A stretch of DNA of 64,000 nucleotides from Phycisphaerales bacterium (GTDB lineage Bacteria > Planctomycetota > Phycisphaerae > Phycisphaerales > UBA1924). The notes below the pieces were generated by a model that made no database searches, was not told the origin of the DNA, and saw only the letters and a program-made list of their open reading frames with translations. A program made the position numbers and the translations under genes. Below are positions 36,868-46,287 of the stretch, one piece after another. The DNA lies in the NCBI GenBank assembly GCA_030149165.1, contig JASBRY010000009.1, forward strand, positions 1,178,001 through 1,242,000. Direction: 5' to 3'. Numbering within the stretch: position 1 is the first letter of the stretch; every line of letters begins with the position of its first letter.

Positions 36868-37833
36868 ATGACCATCCGCGCATTTATGGAAGAGCACTTC
36901 CGACACTTCAATGCAGCCGCAGCTCTTGACGCCTCAAAGGCGTACGAGGCTCACCTCGACCAAGGCGGGAAGATGCTTGTTACCCTTGCCGGAGCGATGA
37001 GCACAGCAGAGCTTGGTCGGTCTCTCGCCGAGATGATCCGCAAAGGAAAGATACACGCGATCTCGTGTACCGGAGCGAACCTGGAGGAGGATGTCTACAA
37101 CCTCATCGCTTACGATCATTATGAGCGGATCCCAAACTATCGTGACTTAACTCCAATCGATGAGCAAGATCTTCTGGACAGACACCTCAACCGAGTCACC
37201 GATACCTGTATCCCTGAAGAAGAAGCGTTCCGCAAGCTGGGGCACCATCTCATCGGCAAATGGAAGCAAGCATCCGATTCAGGTGCTCGCAAGTTCCCGC
37301 ACGAGTTCCTCTATGAGATCCTCAATGAGGGATTGCTCAAGGATGAATACCAAGCTGATCCGAAGAACTCTTGGTTGCTCGCGGCCGCGGAGTGTAATCT
37401 CCCGATGGTTGTCCCAGGATGGGAAGACTCGACCTGTGGAAACATCTTTGCTGCAGAAGTTTTGAGCGGGACGATCCAAAGCGCAAACACCGTCAAATCG
37501 GGAATCGAGTACATGATGGAGTTCACGAGTTGGTACAAGACCGAATCTCAGGATTCCAGCATTGGCTTCTTCCAGATCGGTGGAGGTATCGCTGGGGATT
37601 TCCCTATATGCGCTGTGCCGTTGATGCGCCAAGACATGGAGCTCGATGTGCCGCTCTGGGGATACTTCTGTCAAATTAGCGATTCGACGACCAGCTACGG
37701 CTCATACTCTGGAGCTGTCCCGAACGAGAAGATTACCTGGGAGAAACTCGCTGTGGACACCCCGAGTTTCATCGTCGAGTCTGATGCGACCATTGTGGCC
37801 CCGTTGATCTTCGGCTATCTCTTAAACTGGTAA
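36868..37833 (+). CDS. Deoxyhypusine-synthase-like protein
   Basis: The 321-residue protein belongs to the DHS family: TLAGAMSTAELGRSLAEMI, SCTGANLEEDVYNLIAYDHYERIPNYRDL, QIGGGIAGDFP, and a C-terminal SYSGAVPNEKITWEKL. The last Lys there aligns with the catalytic Lys of eukaryotic DHS. Bacteria lack the eIF5A substrate, so such proteins are thought to act on small polyamines instead, for example making homospermidine. Its position beside speA and speB fits polyamine metabolism. GGAGCG precedes the ATG. Confidence 0.88.
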   Translation: MTIRAFMEEHFRHFNAAAALDASKAYEAHLDQGGKMLVTLAGAMSTAELGRSLAEMIRKGKIHAISCTGANLEEDVYNLIAYDHYERIPNYRDLTPIDEQDLLDRHLNRVTDTCIPEEEAFRKLGHHLIGKWKQASDSGARKFPHEFLYEILNEGLLKDEYQADPKNSWLLAAAECNLPMVVPGWEDSTCGNIFAAEVLSGTIQSANTVKSGIEYMMEFTSWYKTESQDSSIGFFQIGGGIAGDFPICAVPLMRQDMELDVPLWGYFCQISDSTTSYGSYSGAVPNEKITWEKLAVDTPSFIVESDATIVAPLIFGYLLNW

Positions 37834-37889
37834 TCCTCTGATTCGAGTAGTCCCGTATACTGTTGGTTGTACGCTGTGAAAGGACTCGC

Positions 37890-38300
37890 TTGGCTGATCC
37901 CAATCCAAACACACCGGCATTCGAGAGAACTCGGCGTGATCACGCGATGGAGATCGCTGAGGATTATGTCGAAGCTGTAGCCGAACTAATCGAGTCCAAC
38001 GGCTCCTGCCGCGTAACCGATCTCGCGGAGTACTTCGGGGTCACGCATGTCACCGTCATTAAGACCGTTCAGCGTCTGGAACGCGATGGGCTAGTCAGCA
38101 CCGAACCGTACAAGCCCGTCGAACTCACATCAGCTGGAAGACAGATGGCACAAGAGTGCAAAGAGCGACACGACATCGTGTATCAGTTCCTGATCGCGAT
38201 CGGTGTAGATGAGGCCGCAGCGGCTGTGGATGCCGAGGGGATCGAGCATCATGTCAGTCCAGCAACGCTTGCGGCATTCAAGAAAATAGCCCAAAAATAG
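37890..38300 (+). CDS. mntR: MntR-type metal-dependent repressor (DtxR family)
   Basis: I place the start at TTG 37890, behind AAGGA, giving 136 residues. The N-terminal winged helix (AEYFGVTHVTVIKTVQRLERDGLV) is followed by the dimerisation and metal-binding part (ERHDIVYQFLIAIGVDE, DAEGIEHHVSPATLAAF) with the usual His and Glu ligands. There is no C-terminal SH3 domain, as in MntR. It lies just upstream of a metal ABC transporter operon and probably represses it when Mn is plentiful. A longer start at TTG 37863 is less likely. Confidence 0.88.
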   Translation: MADPNPNTPAFERTRRDHAMEIAEDYVEAVAELIESNGSCRVTDLAEYFGVTHVTVIKTVQRLERDGLVSTEPYKPVELTSAGRQMAQECKERHDIVYQFLIAIGVDEAAAAVDAEGIEHHVSPATLAAFKKIAQK

Positions 38301-38338
38301 CAGCTTTCCGTCCGGTGAGAAGCATAAAGATATCTGAT

Positions 38339-38366
38339 TTGACAAAAATGTACCCAGTGCTACAAT
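38339..38366 (+). promoter_or_regulatory. Sigma-70-like promoter of the metal transporter operon
   Basis: TTGACA (38339-38344) and TACAAT (38361-38366) with a 16-base spacer lie 36 bases before the substrate-binding protein start. No perfect palindrome for MntR is obvious, although the AT-rich sequence around the -35 box is a possible operator. Confidence 0.7.
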
Positions 38367-38401
38367 ATTGCCGCTCAATCAGTCACTCTTAGAGGTTACC
38401 A

Positions 38402-39370
38402 ATGCCAATTGTTCGCACGCTCCAACTTGTACTTATCTTCGCAGGTCTCGTGCTTGTCGGATGTCAATCAGAATCCCAGCCGGAAACAACCCGTTCAAAC
38501 ATCGTCGCGACGGTCGGCATGATTGCGGATATCACCCGCAATGTTGCCGGGGATCACGCAGAAGTCACAGGCCTCATGGGATCCGGCGTAGACCCGCACC
38601 TGTACAAACCAACGCGTTCGGATGTACAGAAGCTCATGTCCGCTGATGTGATTTTCTACAACGGCTTGTTACTCGAAGGGAAGATGACGGACTCTTTGGT
38701 TCGTGCCGCAACGAGCGGGAAGAAAGTGCACGCGGTCACGGAACTTCTCGAACAGTCATATTTGCTGGAGCCCGAAGAGTTCGAGGGGCACTTTGATCCC
38801 CATGTCTGGATGGATCCATCAGCATGGATGCAAGCCGTTGAAGTGGTGAAGACTAAACTCATCGAGTTTGATCCGCAGAATACTGTCCACTACGAAAACA
38901 ACGCCGAATCCTATCTCAAGCAACTCGAGGCACTCGATCATTATGCGGAGAATGTCTTGGGGAGCGTATCTGAGCAACAGCGTGTATTGGTCACGGCGCA
39001 TGATGCGTTCAACTATTTCGGTAAGCGATATGGATTCGAAGTGGTGGGGATTCAAGGGATCTCTACCGAATCGGAAGCAGGAGTCCGTGATATCGAACGC
39101 CTAGTTGGTCTGCTGGTTGATCGACAAATATCAGCAGTATTCGTGGAGTCCACAGTTTCCGAACGAAACATCAATGCCCTTATCGCCGGCGCTAGAGCGC
39201 GTGGCCACGATGTGAAGATCGGAGGCGAGCTCTTCTCAGACGCGATGGGTGACCAAGGGACATACGAAGGCACATACATCGGCATGATCGACCACAATGT
39301 CACCACCATCGCGAAAGCTCTGGGTGGACAAGCCCCAGAGCGAGGTCTCAACGGGAAGTTGACGAAGTAA
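38402..39370 (+). CDS. Metal ABC transporter substrate-binding lipoprotein (TroA/ZnuA family)
   Basis: The 322-residue protein has a lipoprotein signal (LVLIFAGLVLVGC) and the cluster-9 binding-protein motifs VTGLMGSGVDPHLYKPTRSD, GHFDPHVWMDPSAWM, VTAHDAFNYFGKRYG and FVESTVSERNINAL. The His, His, Glu and Asp ligands of Mn/Zn sites are in place, and no His-rich loop typical of ZnuA is seen. The adjacent MntR favours manganese. AGAGG precedes the ATG at good distance. Confidence 0.92.
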   Translation: MPIVRTLQLVLIFAGLVLVGCQSESQPETTRSNIVATVGMIADITRNVAGDHAEVTGLMGSGVDPHLYKPTRSDVQKLMSADVIFYNGLLLEGKMTDSLVRAATSGKKVHAVTELLEQSYLLEPEEFEGHFDPHVWMDPSAWMQAVEVVKTKLIEFDPQNTVHYENNAESYLKQLEALDHYAENVLGSVSEQQRVLVTAHDAFNYFGKRYGFEVVGIQGISTESEAGVRDIERLVGLLVDRQISAVFVESTVSERNINALIAGARARGHDVKIGGELFSDAMGDQGTYEGTYIGMIDHNVTTIAKALGGQAPERGLNGKLTK

Positions 39371-40200
39371 TGCCAGTCCATCCGACCAATCCGGAATCGA
39401 GCCAAGGCCTCGCCGCTCGTCCAGAGCACTCTGCGAATAGCCCGCTCTCAATCCACGCGATGACCGTCGCGTACCACCGTAAGCCCGTGCTCTGGGATGT
39501 GGATTACGATGCGCCCCCAAACAAGCTCATCGCAATCGTCGGACCCAACGGCGCCGGAAAGAGCACGCTGATCAAATCTTGCTTGGGATTGGTGCCGAAG
39601 GCTTCCGGGCAAGTCGAGTTCTGGGGACAATCGTACAAACAAGCACGATCAAGAGTTGGTTATGTCCCTCAGCGTGAGAGTGTGGATTGGGACTTCCCAG
39701 TCTCAGCACTCGATGTTGTGTGCATGGGGCGCTATAGAAAGATTGGGTGGTGTAAGCCCGTATCTAAAAAGCACAAGGAAGCAGGACTCCGTTGCTTGGA
39801 TCAAGTCGGGATGCACGATTTCGCAAATCGTCAGATCAGCCAGCTCTCTGGAGGTCAGCAGCAGCGTGTCTTCCTCGCGCGTGCGTTAGCGCAAGAAGCG
39901 GACTTGTACTTCATGGATGAGCCCTTTGCCGGAGTGGATGCCGCTACCGAGCGAGCAATCGTGCAGGTCCTCAGGAAGTTGAAAGAGGACAACAAAACCG
40001 TCATCGTGGTTCATCACGATTTGCAGACCGTCTCTGACTACTTCGATGAAGTGATCCTACTCAACATGCGTGTTGTTGCTGCTGGTGAAGTCAATGAAGT
40101 ATTCACAAGCGAGAATCTACACAAAACCTACGGCGGACGACTCACGCTTCTCGCAGAAGCCGCCGAAGCGGTTGCCCGTGCCTCAAGCGGGAGTAACTAG
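39370..40200 (+). CDS. Metal ABC transporter ATP-binding protein
   Basis: The 276-residue ATPase has Walker A GPNGAGKST, the Q-loop GYVPQRESVDWDFPVSALDVVCMG, signature LSGGQQQRVFLARALAQ and Walker B LYFMDEPFAGVD. It is of the ZnuC/MntB type. The N-terminal 25 residues extend beyond the usual start. Its ATG overlaps the stop of the binding-protein gene by one base. Confidence 0.93.
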   Translation: MPVHPTNPESSQGLAARPEHSANSPLSIHAMTVAYHRKPVLWDVDYDAPPNKLIAIVGPNGAGKSTLIKSCLGLVPKASGQVEFWGQSYKQARSRVGYVPQRESVDWDFPVSALDVVCMGRYRKIGWCKPVSKKHKEAGLRCLDQVGMHDFANRQISQLSGGQQQRVFLARALAQEADLYFMDEPFAGVDAATERAIVQVLRKLKEDNKTVIVVHHDLQTVSDYFDEVILLNMRVVAAGEVNEVFTSENLHKTYGGRLTLLAEAAEAVARASSGSN

Positions 40201-40202
40201 CA

Positions 40203-41576
40203 GTGTCGTTGCTTGCGTCCATCCCGAATCCATTGGGCACATCGTCTATCACTGAAGTTCATGACCAGATGCCAAGCACGAGCGAGATACTCCAAACGCT
40301 CACTTTCCAATCGGGCTACAACACGAATCTTGTGATCCTTGGGACCACACTCCTTGGCTTGGCGGCTGGAATCATCGGAGTATTCGCTCTGCTTCGCAAG
40401 CGATCCTTGATGACCGATGCACTCAGCCATGCAACACTGCCGGGAATCGCAATCGCATTCCTCACCGCAACCACTTTGGGGTTCAATAGCAAGTACATCC
40501 CCACGCTCCTCATCGGAGCGGGGGTGACCGGGATTATTGGGGTTCTCTGTATACAAGCGATTCTTCGATTCTCAAGACTGAGAGAAGACGCCGCGATCGG
40601 TATCGTCCTGAGTGTGTTCTTTGGAGCTGGGATCGTGGGATTGAGCTACATCCAAGCGAACGCAGCTTCAGGATCTGCGGGATTAAACAAGTTCATCTAC
40701 GGTCAAGCCGCGACCATGCAGCCGCCTGATGTATTACTCATGGGTGGAATCGCACTCGCCGCGATTCTCGCCACATTTTTGTTTCTCAAAGAGTTTGCTC
40801 TCATCTGTTTCAATGACTCATTCGCGAAAGTCGATGGTTGGCCCGTCAGCATGATAGATTTGGTCATGATGGGCCTGGTGGTCCTGGTCACTGTTGCCGG
40901 ACTTCAAGCGGTGGGTCTTATCCTTGTCGTCGCGATGCTCATCATCCCAGCAGTTGCTGCAAGGTTGTGGACAGAACGACTCCTGCAACTCGTGATCATC
41001 GCGGGACTCATTGGAGCTGGTAGTGGATACCTCGGTTCAGTGATATCTGCTCTGCTCCCGAGGAAGCCAGCCGGAGCAGTCATTGTCCTCACCTGCAGCG
41101 GTATCTTCGTGCTGAGCATGATCGCAGCGCCCTCGCGTGGGATCGTCTCTGCAGTGGTCCGCAGAGTTCGTCTCCGTCTCAAGATCGAAGCAGACCATAT
41201 TTTCGAACACGCGTATGAAAGCTCAAGCAATCTCATCAGCAATACTGAGCTCAAAGATCTTTCAGGTTTTCGTGGTTGGACAATGGCATTCCGCTGGATG
41301 CTGATTCGATCAATGCTAAACGCAGGGCAAGCTGTTCGAACGAATGTTGGTCTAGAACTTACAAATGCTGGTACTCACAGAGGAGCACAAGTCAGCCGGA
41401 ACCATGCGCTCTGGGAACAGTATTTGATGAGTTATGCAGACATTGCGCCGAGCCATGTGGATTGGTCCGTCGATCAAGTTGAGCATGTGCTCTCCCAAGA
41501 ACTGGTCAATGAGCTAGAGCGTACCCTGTCGTCTCGCGGGATTACGATCCCCCAACCTAACGAGAGCTCGGCATGA
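40203..41576 (+). CDS. Metal ABC transporter permease with DtxR-like C-terminal domain
   Basis: The 457-residue protein starts at GTG 40203. Residues about 35-310 are an ABC-3 permease with seven or eight membrane segments (LRKRSLMTDALSHATLPGIAIAF, AVGLILVVAMLIIPAVAARL). The C-terminal 140 residues are soluble and resemble the winged-helix and metal-binding parts of DtxR/MntR: VSRNHALWEQYLMSYADIAPSHVDWS and QVEH. The domain would lie in the cytoplasm, so it could sense metal and gate transport. The sensing role is inference. Confidence 0.9.
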   Translation: MSLLASIPNPLGTSSITEVHDQMPSTSEILQTLTFQSGYNTNLVILGTTLLGLAAGIIGVFALLRKRSLMTDALSHATLPGIAIAFLTATTLGFNSKYIPTLLIGAGVTGIIGVLCIQAILRFSRLREDAAIGIVLSVFFGAGIVGLSYIQANAASGSAGLNKFIYGQAATMQPPDVLLMGGIALAAILATFLFLKEFALICFNDSFAKVDGWPVSMIDLVMMGLVVLVTVAGLQAVGLILVVAMLIIPAVAARLWTERLLQLVIIAGLIGAGSGYLGSVISALLPRKPAGAVIVLTCSGIFVLSMIAAPSRGIVSAVVRRVRLRLKIEADHIFEHAYESSSNLISNTELKDLSGFRGWTMAFRWMLIRSMLNAGQAVRTNVGLELTNAGTHRGAQVSRNHALWEQYLMSYADIAPSHVDWSVDQVEHVLSQELVNELERTLSSRGITIPQPNESSA

Positions 41577-42880
41577 GCACGCCAAACTTCCAGTTCGACA
41601 TCGGTTTGGATTTGTTCCCGCTACTCGCCGCAACGCTCGCGGCGGTGGGGTGCGGATTGCTTGGGAACTTTCTCGTACTCCGCAAGCTGAGCTTGATGGG
41701 TGACGCGATCAGTCACAGCGTGCTCCCAGGACTCGTGATCGCATTCCTGATTGCTTCTACTCGAAGTCCACTGGTCATGTTTCTCGGAGCGGCAATCGCA
41801 GGTGTGACGACCGTGCTCTTAGTAGAGCTGGTCAAAAAATATGCTCGTGTAGAACCCGGTGCCGCGATGGGTGTGGTATTCAGTGCTCTCTTTGCTCTTG
41901 GAGTTTTACTGATCGAACGAGCCGCGGTCCGCCACATCGACCTTGATGCGGACTGTGTGCTCCATGGACAACTCGAAACACTGGTCTGGTATGGCGCGCC
42001 CAAGGGGCTGGGTGAGTTGTTTCATCCTTCGAATCTGAGTGAGATCCCGCGTCAAATATATGTACTCCTGGGCATGGTCGTTACGGCGTTTTTCTTCGTC
42101 GGCCTGTTCTTCAAGGAACTCAGGATCGCCGCATTTGACCCGGCACTCTCAACAACGCAAGGCTTCAATGCGACACTCCTGCATTACTTACTCATGATCT
42201 TTGTAGCAGCCGCCACAGTTGCAAGCTTTGAAGCAGTCGGTTCAATCTTGGTCATTGCGATGCTGATTTGTCCAGCCGCGACCGCTCGGCTCATGACCGA
42301 TCGACTTCTCACCCAAATAGTCTGGAGTGTTCTCGTTGCACTGTTATGCGGGATCGGTGGCTACATCGCTGCAACCGCAGTCCCCGCAATGTTCGGGAAG
42401 GACGCGGTCAATGCCGCTGGAAGCATGTCCGTAGTTGCAGGCGGAATCCTCACCATCGCGATCATTGGAGCTCCGAAACACGGCTTAGTTACGAGACTCA
42501 GCCATAGCAAGAAACTCGTTCGTAAAATCTCCATCGATGATGTTCTTGCCGCGCTTTATCGTGCGGAAGAGGCTGGCCAAACAGTTACAACATACTCCTT
42601 AAAGCAGGCTCTGGTTGGTCGAGCAGTAGATCCAGCAATCACTACTGCAATCCGAGACAACATGGTTGAAAGAGACCAGTACGGGCTCAACCTAACACCA
42701 ACAGGAAGAGTTTCGGCATCCGAAATCGTGCGTAAGCATCGGTTGTGGGAACATTATCTTGTTGAGAATGCAGGATTCGCTCCGGACCATGTTCACGATA
42801 CCGCAGAGCAGCTCGAGCATCTCAAGACACAACCACCCGCCGGACCCACAACAGATCCGCACGGCAAGTCAATTCCCTGA
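41573..42880 (+). CDS. Metal ABC transporter permease with DtxR-like C-terminal domain
   Basis: The 435-residue protein is a second ABC-3 permease (LRKLSLMGDAISHSVLPGLVIAF, AVGSILVIAMLICPAATARLM) paralogous to the gene before it, overlapping it by ATGA. After the last membrane segment, residues about 310-425 form a clear DtxR-like unit: a winged helix ending in LTPTGRVSASEIVRKHRLWE, then HYLVENAGFAPDHVHDTAEQLEH. The His and Glu positions used for metal binding in DtxR/MntR are present. The two permeases probably form a heterodimer with two such domains. Confidence 0.9.
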   Translation: MSTPNFQFDIGLDLFPLLAATLAAVGCGLLGNFLVLRKLSLMGDAISHSVLPGLVIAFLIASTRSPLVMFLGAAIAGVTTVLLVELVKKYARVEPGAAMGVVFSALFALGVLLIERAAVRHIDLDADCVLHGQLETLVWYGAPKGLGELFHPSNLSEIPRQIYVLLGMVVTAFFFVGLFFKELRIAAFDPALSTTQGFNATLLHYLLMIFVAAATVASFEAVGSILVIAMLICPAATARLMTDRLLTQIVWSVLVALLCGIGGYIAATAVPAMFGKDAVNAAGSMSVVAGGILTIAIIGAPKHGLVTRLSHSKKLVRKISIDDVLAALYRAEEAGQTVTTYSLKQALVGRAVDPAITTAIRDNMVERDQYGLNLTPTGRVSASEIVRKHRLWEHYLVENAGFAPDHVHDTAEQLEHLKTQPPAGPTTDPHGKSIP

Positions 42881-42888
42881 ATAATGTC

Positions 42889-43563
42889 TCAAGGCTGGAT
42901 GAGACCTTCGCGGATCGCCCATCGTGAGAGTTCCACCCGATTCGCGCAGCCGGTCTTCGCAAACGCAGAAGAGATCTGGTTATCAACTGTCTTCGGAGAC
43001 CGAAACACTGTTTCTGCTATTTGGGTACTCGTCATGCCTTGCGCTACAAGCCGAACGATTGTGATTTCGCGAGGTGACAGCTTTAAGATCTTTGATTCTC
43101 TGATCCTGTCGCTTTGGCCGTCAATCATGCGATCACGGACCTCGTCTGAGTACACCTCGTGACCCGAGGAAATCGCAAGCAAACCATCAACAACAGTTTC
43201 CGCTGGTTCATGCTTGGTCATGAATCCCATCACAGGGAGCTTCATTGCACGAGCAATATGCGCATCAGTCGGGTACGCAGTAAGTATCACAATCTTCACA
43301 TCAGGACAATGTTGCAAAGCCTTAGCGCACGCTTCGAGTGGATCACCGCCAGGCATTTCCAGATCACACAGCACAATATCAGGTTGATGCAACTGGATAC
43401 TGTCTGCGATATCCTCGGGAGAATACACACGATGTACGACCTCCATACAGCCGGTTGTCTCGAGTAGTGTGCATATCGCATCGGCAACGATTTTGTGATC
43501 ATCCGCAACAAGTATGCGAATCAACTTCCGAGTTGGTTGATCGCCAGTGTCCTTCATAGACAT
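42889..43563 (-). CDS. Response regulator, NarL/FixJ family
   Basis: I use the ATG at 43563 (224 residues); an ATG at 43602 would add a hydrophobic 13-residue segment before the domain. Neither start has a clear ribosome site. The receiver has VADDH, the phospho-acceptor Asp in DIVLCDLEMPGG, and the Lys in TKHEPAE. The C-terminal LuxR-type helix-turn-helix is LSPREITIVRLVAQGMTSTQIAE. It is divergent from a MASE1 histidine kinase and probably its partner, although kinases with this H-box often use other regulator types. Confidence 0.88.
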   Translation of the reverse strand: MSMKDTGDQPTRKLIRILVADDHKIVADAICTLLETTGCMEVVHRVYSPEDIADSIQLHQPDIVLCDLEMPGGDPLEACAKALQHCPDVKIVILTAYPTDAHIARAMKLPVMGFMTKHEPAETVVDGLLAISSGHEVYSDEVRDRMIDGQSDRIRESKILKLSPREITIVRLVAQGMTSTQIAETVFRSPKTVDNQISSAFAKTGCANRVELSRWAIREGLIQP

Positions 43564-43636
43564 ATTGTATATTAATCGGTCTGTTTGGATAGGCAAAAAC
43601 ATCTAAGGCGTAAAAAATGTTAAAACAGGGTATCCA

Positions 43637-45346
43637 ATGGCGAGCCAACTCAACAACCAGACTCGCATGAAATCAGCCATAGAACCGCAGGATCGCTACT
43701 CCGCGTATGTGGTCTATTCGTGGTTTGCGGTTGTATTTTTGGCTTCGCAGTTCCTTGGGTACTCGTTCGGATACGGCGTCGAATCGATCAGCATCCTCTG
43801 GCCACCAACCGGCGTGCTCGGTGCAACGCTGGTATTGTTAAGCCGCAGGCATTGGATTCAGATACTCATCATCGCGTCTGTGATTGATTTTTTGAGCGGT
43901 GTTGTTTCAAACAACTTTCAAACCGATCCGAGCTTCATCAATTTCTTGCTCGTCGGGCTCGCAACAAACCCGATCACGGCAATCGTCTTTGCGACCACTT
44001 GCAAGCTGCTCATTCCCAATGCAAGACCATTATCCGAACCCAAGCTATTCGGAATGTACATCCTCGTACCGATTGTCCTGAATACAGCGGTAGTCTCTTT
44101 GATCATCGTAAGCTTGCTGAGTTACACAGTTGAGGGGTTTCCAACTCTCGCTGGTTGGCAACAATGGTGGTATTCAGATGTCATGGGTATGCTGATATTC
44201 GCGACCCCGATGCTGATGATTGCATCTTCCTGGGATCGCATCGAGCAGCAACAAGGCCGAATACTTGAGGCATTCGTCATGCTCTCTGTGTTCGCGGCAC
44301 TTGCCCTTGTCCTCTTCACGAGCCCGATCGATAACACCGCGTTCAAGTACTACAAGCTGGTGTTTATGCTCCCGATTTATGCTTGGGTGGTTTCAAGATT
44401 CGGTGCTGTGGTCATGACATTGACAACCGTTGTACTCAGTCTTGTTGTGCTCTCCGCGCTTGTAAATCACATCAGTCCGTTTGAGCTCGACGGTCAAACA
44501 GAAGCTCAGAATGTACTCGCTGTACAGGGATTTTTAGTCCCTGCTACGCTTACCGTGCTCTTCGTCGCTTCAATCCTTGAACATCGGAAACGTCAATATG
44601 AGGCTTTGCTTGAGAATGAGCGACGCATGCGTGTGCTCAGTCATGTCGAAGCGCTCGGAACCATGGCGGGTGGAGTGGCACACGACTTCGGAAATCTCGC
44701 GATCGCAGCGCGTGCATACTTATCCGTAATCAAATTGCAAATCAACGACCCCAATGAAGCTACATGGAAAGCCATCAATGGACTCGAAGAGTCGATGGAT
44801 GGAGTCCAGTCCCTGACCAAGTCATTGTTACTCTTAGCGCGCGAGGACAACACGGACCAATCGAGTGACACCGAGCGTACAGATCTCTGTCAAGCAGTCG
44901 AGGAAGCTGTCGGTGCAATGGGCTCATTGATCACTCCAAAGCACTTCCTCAATTTTGCAGTACCTAAAGAGCCTGTCTATATCTCGGCGCGTCATACTGA
45001 TGTCCAACGCATCCTCAGTAATCTCATCATCAATGCACGAGACGCATCTGAGCCGGGACAGCATGTAAATGTGAATCTGTCCTTGGGTAGCCAAGGTGTT
45101 TGGTTGCGTGTCAAAGACCAAGGGAAGGGGATTCCGAAGGAGTTTCAAGATCGTGTGTTGGATCCATTCTTTACCACCAAGCCTCGTGGGCAAGGAACCG
45201 GATTGGGTCTCGCGGTGGTTTCCGGAATCATGCGTGATCTCAATGGCAAGATCAAGATCGATTCTGTGCTAGGCGAAGGAACAACAGTATCTCTTTATTT
45301 CCCACTCGCAGAGGAAGCCGAGGGAGGTGCAGGATTACTTCAATGA
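43637..45346 (+). CDS. MASE1-domain sensor histidine kinase
   Basis: The 569-residue protein has an N-terminal MASE1 sensor with about eight membrane segments ([18 protein letters not shown] is typical). It is followed by a HisKA-type dimerisation domain with the phospho-acceptor His in [16 protein letters not shown]. The ATPase domain has [19 protein letters not shown] and [15 protein letters not shown]. The ligand is unknown. It is transcribed divergently from the response regulator, with about 70 bases between the preferred starts. AGGG precedes the ATG. Confidence 0.92.
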   Translation: MASQLNNQTRMKSAIEPQDRYSAYVVYSWFAVVFLASQFLGYSFGYGVESISILWPPTGVLGATLVLLSRRHWIQILIIASVIDFLSGVVSNNFQTDPSFINFLLVGLATNPITAIVFATTCKLLIPNARPLSEPKLFGMYILVPIVLNTAVVSLIIVSLLSYTVEGFPTLAGWQQWWYSDVMGMLIFATPMLMIASSWDRIEQQQGRILEAFVMLSVFAALALVLFTSPIDNTAFKYYKLVFMLPIYAWVVSRFGAVVMTLTTVVLSLVVLSALVNHISPFELDGQTEAQNVLAVQGFLVPATLTVLFVASILEHRKRQYEALLENERRMRVLSHVEALGTMAGGVAHDFGNLAIAARAYLSVIKLQINDPNEATWKAINGLEESMDGVQSLTKSLLLLAREDNTDQSSDTERTDLCQAVEEAVGAMGSLITPKHFLNFAVPKEPVYISARHTDVQRILSNLIINARDASEPGQHVNVNLSLGSQGVWLRVKDQGKGIPKEFQDRVLDPFFTTKPRGQGTGLGLAVVSGIMRDLNGKIKIDSVLGEGTTVSLYFPLAEEAEGGAGLLQ

Positions 45347-46183
45347 TCGGCGAGGACTGTACTCAAGGAATGTTTCAGTCGCTTGCCAGAGTTGCTCAAG
45401 ACGGTCAATCCGATGATGGGCTTCTTTGCCAAGCAATCTGACAACCCGTGCAACGATAAGCTCGCTAGCGATGACCGCTGGGACTGAACTGTCGAAAGGG
45501 CCGACGGCTGGGATTTTCAACTCGCACCAGTTCTGGGTCAACGCTGCGAGTGGAGAGAGCGGCCCATCAGTGATCGCAACAATCTCGACTCCCATATCAG
45601 CCAGCGTCCGTGCCGTGGTGATTGAGTACTTCCGATAGCGCGTGAAATCAAATACAACAGCGACATCCCGATCTGTGGCGCTGCTGAGTTCCCGCCCTGT
45701 GGAATGTTCTTCGACGAGATGGACATCCGAGCGGACCATCGACAATCCGCTCCGGAGCACCATGGCGCCCGCCATTGATGTTTCACCTGAGAGGATCCAG
45801 ATATTCCGAGCTTTGACAATCGGAGCCGCTATCCGGCCCAGCCGAGCATCATCCAAAGAGTGAAACACTTGCTGGACAGACTCTTGGATCCCCGCTCTGG
45901 TTGGGGTCAGTGATCCAGGCTGCTGTCGTATACGAGCACTCGGACTGGTCAACTGATTCGCCAGTTCACTGCGGATCCAGTTCTGCAGATCCGTATACCC
46001 CTCAAAGCCGAGCTTCGTCGCGAATCGTACGATCGAAGGTCGGCTGGTCTGAGCACGCTCCGCGAGGTCCGATACCGTTCCAAATGCCAATAGGGTGGGG
46101 TCCTCAAGGACCAATGACGCAATTCGGCGCTCCGTTGGGGTCAGTTGCTCACTGACTTTGGCGATGAAATCTTCTATCGACAT
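45335..46183 (-). CDS. MurR/RpiR-family transcriptional regulator
   Basis: The 282-residue protein starts at ATG 46183 with GGGAG eight bases upstream. It has an N-terminal helix-turn-helix of the RpiR type (LTPTERRIASLVLEDP, LAERAQTSRPSIVRFATKLGFEGYTDLQ) and a C-terminal SIS domain (GETSMAGAMVLRSGLSMVRSDVHLVE, DMGVEIVAITDGPLSPLA) that binds phosphosugars or other small ligands. It is divergent from the KamA operon, with about 100 bases between starts, and may control it. Its 3' end overlaps the kinase gene by 12 bases. Confidence 0.9.
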   Translation of the reverse strand: MSIEDFIAKVSEQLTPTERRIASLVLEDPTLLAFGTVSDLAERAQTSRPSIVRFATKLGFEGYTDLQNWIRSELANQLTSPSARIRQQPGSLTPTRAGIQESVQQVFHSLDDARLGRIAAPIVKARNIWILSGETSMAGAMVLRSGLSMVRSDVHLVEEHSTGRELSSATDRDVAVVFDFTRYRKYSITTARTLADMGVEIVAITDGPLSPLAALTQNWCELKIPAVGPFDSSVPAVIASELIVARVVRLLGKEAHHRIDRLEQLWQATETFLEYSPRRSLK

Positions 46184-46287
46184 CACTGGTACTCCCGTGA
46201 ACAGTGTATTACAATATTGTTCGGCGAGTGTGCAAGTCATTACAGAAACTGCATCCGCAAATTTTGGTCCCCAACGGAGCCCCTCGA

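Noticed and set aside
42886..42905. GTCTCA/TGAGAC hairpin between the permease and the response regulator as a terminator
   Set aside because: The stem is only six base pairs and no T-run follows on either strand.
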